From positions 1 through 64,000 of the forward strand of contig JAILXT010000003.1 in the NCBI GenBank assembly GCA_045430345.1: DNA of 64,000 nt, read 5' to 3'. A program made the position numbers and the translations under genes. Below are positions 59,186 through 64,000 of the stretch, piece after piece. Each line of letters opens with the position of its first letter. Positions within the stretch are counted from its first letter, which is position 1. The notes below the pieces were generated by a model. It did not search any database. It was not told where the DNA came from and worked only from the letters and a program-made list of their open reading frames with translations. The DNA is from Agarilytica sp045430345. Lineage in GTDB: Bacteria; Pseudomonadota; Gammaproteobacteria; Pseudomonadales; Cellvibrionaceae.

Positions 59186-61333
59186 ATGACTGTGGCCTAT
59201 CAGTTTGCGAAGCTTTGTGTTGCTGTTTTAGCCCTAGCCCCGTTTCTCGGTTTTGCTGAGAGCTCCTCTGATAAAGAATATTTCTATAATTTACCATTGA
59301 ATGAATTAGGTAAGGTAGAAATTACGGCAGCTACGGGTAACAGTACGCCATTGGAGCGCGCGCCCGCTACAGCAACGGTTATTACTGCCCATGAAATTCA
59401 AGCGATGGGGGCAAAAACCCTTGATGAGGTATTGGAGGCCGTGCCTGGGTTGCATGTTTCATTGTCATCATTAAGTCGATTAGATTCTGTTTATTCGATA
59501 CGTGGTATTCATACCGGTTTTAATCCTCATGTATTGCTTTTGATGAATGGGGTTCCAGTTCAATACAGTGTTCAGGGTGGGCGGCCAATACTGTTTAAAT
59601 ATCCTACACATAGCATTGCACGAGTAGAGGTTATTCGTGGGCCTGGTTCAGCAATATATGGGGCAGATGCATATTCGGGTGTTATCAACGTGATTACTAA
59701 AGATGCTTCTCATATCAAACAAGGAGGCGTCAGCCTTAGGCGGGGTTCGTTTGGCGAGATAGGTGTTTGGACGCAAGGGAAAACAAGTTTCAATGATTGG
59801 ACGTTTGCTTATGACTTGAGCTATGAGCGCGGTGATGGAGATGATAGCCGAAAAGTCGAGGCTGATTTACAAACCCTCTTCGATCGTGGTTTTGGGACTG
59901 AGGCATCGTTGGCTCCCGGCCCAATTTCTACTAGGTATGAAATAATAAATACGCGTTTAAGTGCTCGCTCCAAGCATTGGTCGGTAAATGCGTGGGCCTG
60001 GAATTCAGAGGACTCTGGTTTAGGTGCTGGGGCTGCTCAGGCATTGGATCGGGTTGGGGGGGATGATAATAAACTGGTTTTATTGGATTCTTTATTTAAT
60101 TCAGGTGAAATGTTCGAATATTGGGATCTTGGTGTTCGAGTTGCTTACCAGTATTACAAAACAGAAGCACAACTTAATTTGTTGCCTCAAGGTTCTGTGG
60201 TTCTAATTGGTTCTGATGGAAATGTTGATTTTGATACTCCAGGGAACCCGGTTCAGTTTCCTGACGGGTTAATAGGAAACCCTCAAGCGGTCACTGAAGA
60301 TAGTCAAATAGATCTAATTTCAAATTATACTGGTTGGGAGAGTCATCGCTTTCGTTTTGCTGTTGGAGCAAAACATCAGGGTTTAGATACTAGTGAAAAT
60401 AAAAATTTCGGCCCGGGAATAATTGATGGAAGCGAAGCGGTTGTCGATGGAACATTGACGGATGTGAGTAATACACCGTTTGTTTTTATTGAAGATACAT
60501 CTAGAACAATTCAATATGTTTCTTTACAGGATGAATGGCGTTTTTCGCCTGACTGGGAGGCTACGATTGGCGTGAGGTTTGATGACTATTCTGATTTTGG
60601 GCATACAACAAATCCTCGGCTTGCCTTGGTTTGGGAAGCTCATAATAATATTACCTCAAAAATTTTATATGGAAGTGCATTCAGAGCGCCGTCCTTTTCT
60701 GAGCAGTTTAATGAAAACAACCCCGTCTCATTAGGTAATAGTGATTTACAGCCTGAAAAAATTGATACATTTGAAATTTCAATAAACGCTAAAATTGGCG
60801 AGAATCTTCAGTCTACCTTTAGTATTTATCATTATGATGCAAAAGGTATGATTGAATTTGTGGCTGATGCTGGCACCACAACTAGTACCGCGCAAAACGC
60901 CCGCGATCAAGACGGACGAGGGGTGGAGTGGGATGTCGTCTGGAACGCAACGAATGATTTAAGAATAAAAGCGAATTACTCTCTAAGTAGAGCGGAAGAC
61001 AAGAAATTTAGTAAGGCAATACCGGATTATCCAAATAAACAGTTTACAGGACAGGCTTTATGGGTGATTGAAGACAAATGGTATATGAGTGGCTTGATTA
61101 ATTGGGTTGCGGATAGGAAGCGAGCCCAGGGAGATTCGAGAGACTCTATTGATAACTATACATCTTTGGATCTTACGCTTATCAGAAAGGATATTGTTAA
61201 TAATTTTGACGTGTCTGTTTCTATTCGAAATTTGTTGGATGACGATAATAGGGAGCCGAGCGGTGATGTAATTGCTGACGACTACCCTTTAGCGTCTCGG
61301 GGTGGTTGGGTGGAAATTGTTTATTCATTTTAG
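59186..61333 (+). CDS. TonB-dependent receptor, paralogue without STN domain
   Basis: The protein is 715 residues with a signal peptide (LCVAVLALAPFLGFA). The plug contains the same unusual stretches as its neighbour (YSIRGIHTGFNPHVLLLMNG, RGPGSAIYGADAYSGVINV), and the barrel aligns throughout, including NFGPGIIDGSEAVVDG versus NFGPDVIDGTEGVVTG. The protein ends in WVEIVYSF. It transports an unknown substrate through the outer membrane using TonB energy. It is followed after 54 bp by the citrate-synthase-like pair and is probably the first gene of that operon. Confidence 0.92.
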   Translation: MTVAYQFAKLCVAVLALAPFLGFAESSSDKEYFYNLPLNELGKVEITAATGNSTPLERAPATATVITAHEIQAMGAKTLDEVLEAVPGLHVSLSSLSRLDSVYSIRGIHTGFNPHVLLLMNGVPVQYSVQGGRPILFKYPTHSIARVEVIRGPGSAIYGADAYSGVINVITKDASHIKQGGVSLRRGSFGEIGVWTQGKTSFNDWTFAYDLSYERGDGDDSRKVEADLQTLFDRGFGTEASLAPGPISTRYEIINTRLSARSKHWSVNAWAWNSEDSGLGAGAAQALDRVGGDDNKLVLLDSLFNSGEMFEYWDLGVRVAYQYYKTEAQLNLLPQGSVVLIGSDGNVDFDTPGNPVQFPDGLIGNPQAVTEDSQIDLISNYTGWESHRFRFAVGAKHQGLDTSENKNFGPGIIDGSEAVVDGTLTDVSNTPFVFIEDTSRTIQYVSLQDEWRFSPDWEATIGVRFDDYSDFGHTTNPRLALVWEAHNNITSKILYGSAFRAPSFSEQFNENNPVSLGNSDLQPEKIDTFEISINAKIGENLQSTFSIYHYDAKGMIEFVADAGTTTSTAQNARDQDGRGVEWDVVWNATNDLRIKANYSLSRAEDKKFSKAIPDYPNKQFTGQALWVIEDKWYMSGLINWVADRKRAQGDSRDSIDNYTSLDLTLIRKDIVNNFDVSVSIRNLLDDDNREPSGDVIADDYPLASRGGWVEIVYSF

Positions 61334-61387
61334 CGGGTGGGTATAAGCGGCATCTAACTATAGAATTTTAGCAGTACGGTATTTTTT

Positions 61388-62218
61388 ATGTCTAAGGAAC
61401 GTGTGCACGAACAGGTGCGTAGTAGAAATGAAAATTTCGTAGAGAAGTCCTCTACGCGAATATGGAAGGAATGGGCTAGTATAGACAACCCTTATATTCC
61501 CAGTAGAATTTCTTGTCACGGGTACGATCTATTTGAGCTAGTTAAAAACTCCTCTTTTTCCGAGGTTTTTTTCCTTTTGTTTAAAGGGGAAATTCCAGAT
61601 AAGAAAGATGCAAAGCTTTTTGAGTCGTTGATGATTGCGCTAATAAATCCGGGTCCACGCCATGATGCCACACGAGCAGCTATGAATGCAGGCGTTGGAA
61701 AAACAAGTTCAGTGCATATCTTACCTATAGCGTTAGCAGTCTTCGGGGGAGAGTATCTCGGTGCAGGGAAAATAGAAGAAATTATGCGTTTTCTAAGGAA
61801 GAGCCAGAAGCTGGACGTTGGCGAGTTTTCAAACGATATTCTGAATAAATTAGAGTTGGACCAATTAACAGAACAGGATATACCTGGGTTTGGAAATATT
61901 TACGGTGGTGTTGATTTGGTATCGACTAAAATTGCAGAAATTCTTCTTGGCCTATCCAAGCCCGATAGTGCGTTGGAGTGGGGATGTAAGCTTGTTGAAA
62001 AGCTAAAAGATAAGGGAATAGGTTGGTTGCCGACGGGGTTAGCGTCGGCCGTTTTGTCAGATTTAGGGTTTCATCCTCGTGCGGGGTCGTGTCTATATCA
62101 GCTATTGTCTGCGCCAGGTTTGGCTGCGCACGGCATAGAGCTGGCTAACAAACCTATTACAGCTATGCCATATGTTAAAGATGAGGATTATGTGATTGCG
62201 CGAGATGAAAACGTTTAG
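61388..62218 (+). CDS. citrate synthase/citryl-CoA lyase superfamily protein, subunit 1
   Basis: This 276-residue protein has HGYDLFELVKNSSFSEVFF near 44-62, matching the YRGYxIEDLA...SFEEVxxLL start of citrate synthases, and near 165-180 IPGFGNIYGGVD in place of IPGFGHRVYxxxD, so the citrate synthase His (E. coli H305 equivalent) is Asn170. The GxxHGG loop is VFGGEYLGAG, losing the other His. The end (SDLGFHPRAGSCLYQLLSAP) aligns with the helical core. It is shorter than citrate synthase (about 370-430). Its activity is unknown; it probably pairs with the overlapping next gene. Confidence 0.7.
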   Translation: MSKERVHEQVRSRNENFVEKSSTRIWKEWASIDNPYIPSRISCHGYDLFELVKNSSFSEVFFLLFKGEIPDKKDAKLFESLMIALINPGPRHDATRAAMNAGVGKTSSVHILPIALAVFGGEYLGAGKIEEIMRFLRKSQKLDVGEFSNDILNKLELDQLTEQDIPGFGNIYGGVDLVSTKIAEILLGLSKPDSALEWGCKLVEKLKDKGIGWLPTGLASAVLSDLGFHPRAGSCLYQLLSAPGLAAHGIELANKPITAMPYVKDEDYVIARDENV

Positions 62219-63032
62219 CGACAAAGGGGTAATTGAAGAGCTGGATAGTCGGCGTGGAAAAATCGTCAGTAATACTGGTGGGTGGTTTCCAGGAAAAGGA
62301 GTTTTCAGTCACGGTTATTCGATACTTGAGGAGCTTGTTGGCGAAAAAACATACTTCCAGTTGTTGATTTTAAATGCAACAGGAAAAATGGTGGATAAGT
62401 CTTTGGCTCATTGGGTTGAAGCTATCTATGGTTGTTTAAGTTGGCCGGATCCAAGAATTTGGTGTAATCAAATAGGTGCATTAGCAGGGTCTTCTAGATC
62501 ATCTGTTGTTGCAGGAACGGCCGTTGGTTGCCTTGCTGCTGATTCGAGAACTTACGGCGTTTTCCCCTTGGTTGAGGGGGTGAACTTCATTCAAGCGGCA
62601 ATGCAAAAAAAAGATCAGGGGCAGTCCGTAGAAAATATTGTTGAGCAAGAAACGGCATTACATAAAGGAAAGCCATATATTGTGGGCTATAAGCGTCCAA
62701 TAGCTAAAGGAGATGAGCGTATTGAAGTCATGGAGGTTTATAGTAAGAAGTTGGGGTTTTCGGAGGGAAGTCATTTGCTCCTAGCGTACGAGATAGAGGC
62801 GGTATTTCTAGAGCGGTACGATGAGGGTATGAATATAAATGGGTACATGTCGGCTTTTCTTTCTGACCAGGGTTTTACGTCTGAGGAGGTTTACAGTATG
62901 TTTGCTATGTTGGTGGCAAGCGGGGTGACTGCGTGCTATTTAGATACGCTTAAACAGCCCGAGGGCACATTTTTACCGTTAAGATGTGACGACGTAGAGT
63001 ATGTTGGAAAGCCAGATCGGAAATTACCGTAG
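62205..63032 (+). CDS. citrate synthase/citryl-CoA lyase superfamily protein, subunit 2
   Basis: The product has about 275 residues. ATG at 62205 overlaps the previous stop by 14 bases, so translation is probably coupled; a TTG at 62196 is less likely. It resembles the same superfamily: FSHGYSILEELVGEKTYFQL near the start, SSVVAGTAVGCLAADSRTYG in the middle, and GYKRPIAKGDER where citrate synthases have GFGHRVYxxxDPR, so the His is replaced by Lys while Arg and GD.R remain. The first subunit keeps different residues, suggesting complementary halves of one active site. The substrate is unknown. Confidence 0.68.
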   Translation: MKTFSDKGVIEELDSRRGKIVSNTGGWFPGKGVFSHGYSILEELVGEKTYFQLLILNATGKMVDKSLAHWVEAIYGCLSWPDPRIWCNQIGALAGSSRSSVVAGTAVGCLAADSRTYGVFPLVEGVNFIQAAMQKKDQGQSVENIVEQETALHKGKPYIVGYKRPIAKGDERIEVMEVYSKKLGFSEGSHLLLAYEIEAVFLERYDEGMNINGYMSAFLSDQGFTSEEVYSMFAMLVASGVTACYLDTLKQPEGTFLPLRCDDVEYVGKPDRKLP

Positions 63033-63067
63033 GAATAAATTCATTAAGGTTAGTTGTGGAAAACGTT

Positions 63068-63790
63068 ATGAACAAAACGGCGTTGGTAACAGGTGGGAAC
63101 TCTGGAATAGGCTACGCAACTGCAAAGCTTTTAAAAAGTCAGGGTTATGAGGTAACAATATGTGGTCGTGACAAAGGCCGTGTAGAGCAGGCCGCCCAAG
63201 AGCTGCAGGTGTCATATGTTGTTGCCGACTTGGGTCAAAAGGATCAAGTTGAAAGCTTAATCGCGGGCTTTTCCGGACGCAGGTTAAATGCGTTAGTCAA
63301 TAATGCGGCCATCGCGAGGTTTATGCCTGTTTCTGTGTGTACGGATCAAGATTTTGACGAGTTTTTTAATACAAATGTAAGAGCACCAATCAATTTGATT
63401 AAAGGGCTGTTGCCTGCATTAAAAGAAACGCGCGGCAGTGTAACAAATGTGTCTTCGGCGGTCGTTAACAATGGATTACCCAATGCCGCACTTTATGCTG
63501 CAACGAAAGGTGCATTAGAGGCGGCGACCAAAAGCCTTTCTTTAGAGTTGGCTCCTTTCGGTGTTCGTGTGAATGCGGTCTCTCCAGGAGCGATTGATAC
63601 GCCGATAATTACAAAATTAGGGATTGATGAGGCAACTCAAGCCGCGATTAAAGCGCAGCAGGAGGAAACTATTCCGATGCGACGATTTGGTCGCGCCGAA
63701 GAGGTTGCGGAGGTGATTGCCTCTCAGTTGGCTTCGACGTATACCACTGGCGCAACTTGGTGCGTAGATGGTGGTGTAAACGCACACTAA
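63068..63790 (+). CDS. short-chain dehydrogenase/reductase of the citrate-synthase-like operon
   Basis: The product has about 240 residues from the ATG at 63068 (GTG at 63056 is possible). It is a classical SDR: LVTGGNSGIGYATAKLL, NNAAIARF, catalytic NVSSAVV serine, YAATKGALE (YxxxK), VNAVSPGAIDTPI and ending TGATWCVDGG. NAD(P)-dependent oxidation or reduction of a hydroxyl/keto group is expected, and the FabG-like ending suggests an acyl or small carbonyl substrate. It follows subunit 2 within 40 bp and so belongs to the operon. Confidence 0.88.
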   Translation: MNKTALVTGGNSGIGYATAKLLKSQGYEVTICGRDKGRVEQAAQELQVSYVVADLGQKDQVESLIAGFSGRRLNALVNNAAIARFMPVSVCTDQDFDEFFNTNVRAPINLIKGLLPALKETRGSVTNVSSAVVNNGLPNAALYAATKGALEAATKSLSLELAPFGVRVNAVSPGAIDTPIITKLGIDEATQAAIKAQQEETIPMRRFGRAEEVAEVIASQLASTYTTGATWCVDGGVNAH

Positions 63791-63820
63791 ATTTCTATTT
63801 TTTAGTGATTATGTTTAGGG

Positions 63821-64000
63821 TTATTGCTGGTTAGGAAACAATTTGCTGACCGGCATCGGATACCCGATATGATAGCCCTGAACAAAATCAATGCCCATTG
63901 ATTTTAATATCGCTAAAATTTCTTCATTCTCTACGTATTCTGCGACGGCCTTTTTTCCTAAGGCTTGTATAACTTGTACGATGGATCGAACAAGTGCTTG
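63821..64000 (-). CDS. EAL-domain protein, C-terminal part only
   Basis: The minus strand ends with a stop at 63821-63823 and is open to the window edge. The last 59 residues contain GKKAVAEYVENEEILAILKS and GIDFVQGYHIGYPMPVSKLF, the closing motifs of the EAL c-di-GMP phosphodiesterase domain. The catalytic EVL motif and earlier domains lie outside the window. It would hydrolyse c-di-GMP if the rest is intact. It is convergent with the SDR gene. Confidence 0.85.
   Translation of the reverse strand, partial: QALVRSIVQVIQALGKKAVAEYVENEEILAILKSMGIDFVQGYHIGYPMPVSKLFPNQQ

Overview
The window looks like the chromosome of a Gram-negative gammaproteobacterium. It has TonB-dependent receptors, lipoboxes, a Wza-type export lipoprotein, an EAL-domain protein and a chromosomal-type integron cassette array. 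The combination of a large exopolysaccharide locus, PEP-CTERM-associated features, sensory signalling and sedentary cassettes fits marine Cellvibrionales-like or Alteromonadales-like bacteria. That placement is inference; no rRNA or tRNA gene is present.

Layout. Positions 1-3720 are an accessory stretch: a winged-helix protein cut by the window edge, a KAP P-loop NTPase operon whose last gene has a frameshift, REP-like direct repeats, and a secreted protein of unknown function. Positions 4182-14130 hold ordinary regulatory and housekeeping genes: an ECF sigma factor with a membrane partner, a CheX-like protein, a divergent methyltransferase/LysR pair with a clear inverted-repeat operator, and a two-component system whose 1131-residue kinase is fused to an NCS1-type permease. 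A DMT-family exporter and a cysteine-rich YkgJ-like protein follow.

Positions 14460-20672 are an integron cassette array of 13 cassettes and 12 attC sites, all in the + orientation, with no integrase in the window. Each cassette start (GTTxxxx) is the exact reverse complement of the start of its own attC (xxxxAAC), which fixes the boundaries. Most cassettes encode small secreted or membrane-anchored proteins. Four of them (cassettes 2, 3, 5 and 8) belong to one recognisable family. Two cassettes have no convincing gene. The last carries a sulfotransferase-like gene and lacks a recognisable attC.

Positions 21382-28005 contain cspA, a lipase-like lipoprotein, a GSDH/c-type cytochrome lipoprotein, an SDR and a GMC oxidoreductase. 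Positions 28009-56176 form an exopolysaccharide region. It includes an O-acyltransferase, a serine-acetyltransferase-like protein, several GT2 and GT4 glycosyltransferases, a DegT aminotransferase, Gfo/Idh/MocA and epimerase genes (one a fusion), a complete rmlACDB set for dTDP-L-rhamnose, Wza-like, Wzz-like and outer-membrane barrel proteins, a priming sugar transferase and a YfiR-type histidine kinase. Between the barrel and the sugar transferase, a sigma-54 promoter precedes a 59-residue protein made almost only of a signal peptide and a PEP-CTERM-like tail. A second sigma-54-like site precedes the DegT gene.

Positions 56331-63790 carry two related TonB-dependent receptors. The second is followed by two adjacent, divergent citrate-synthase-superfamily genes that lack the usual catalytic histidines, and an SDR. 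This receptor/paired-lyase-like/SDR operon is the best candidate for an undescribed pathway. The window ends inside an EAL-domain gene on the minus strand.
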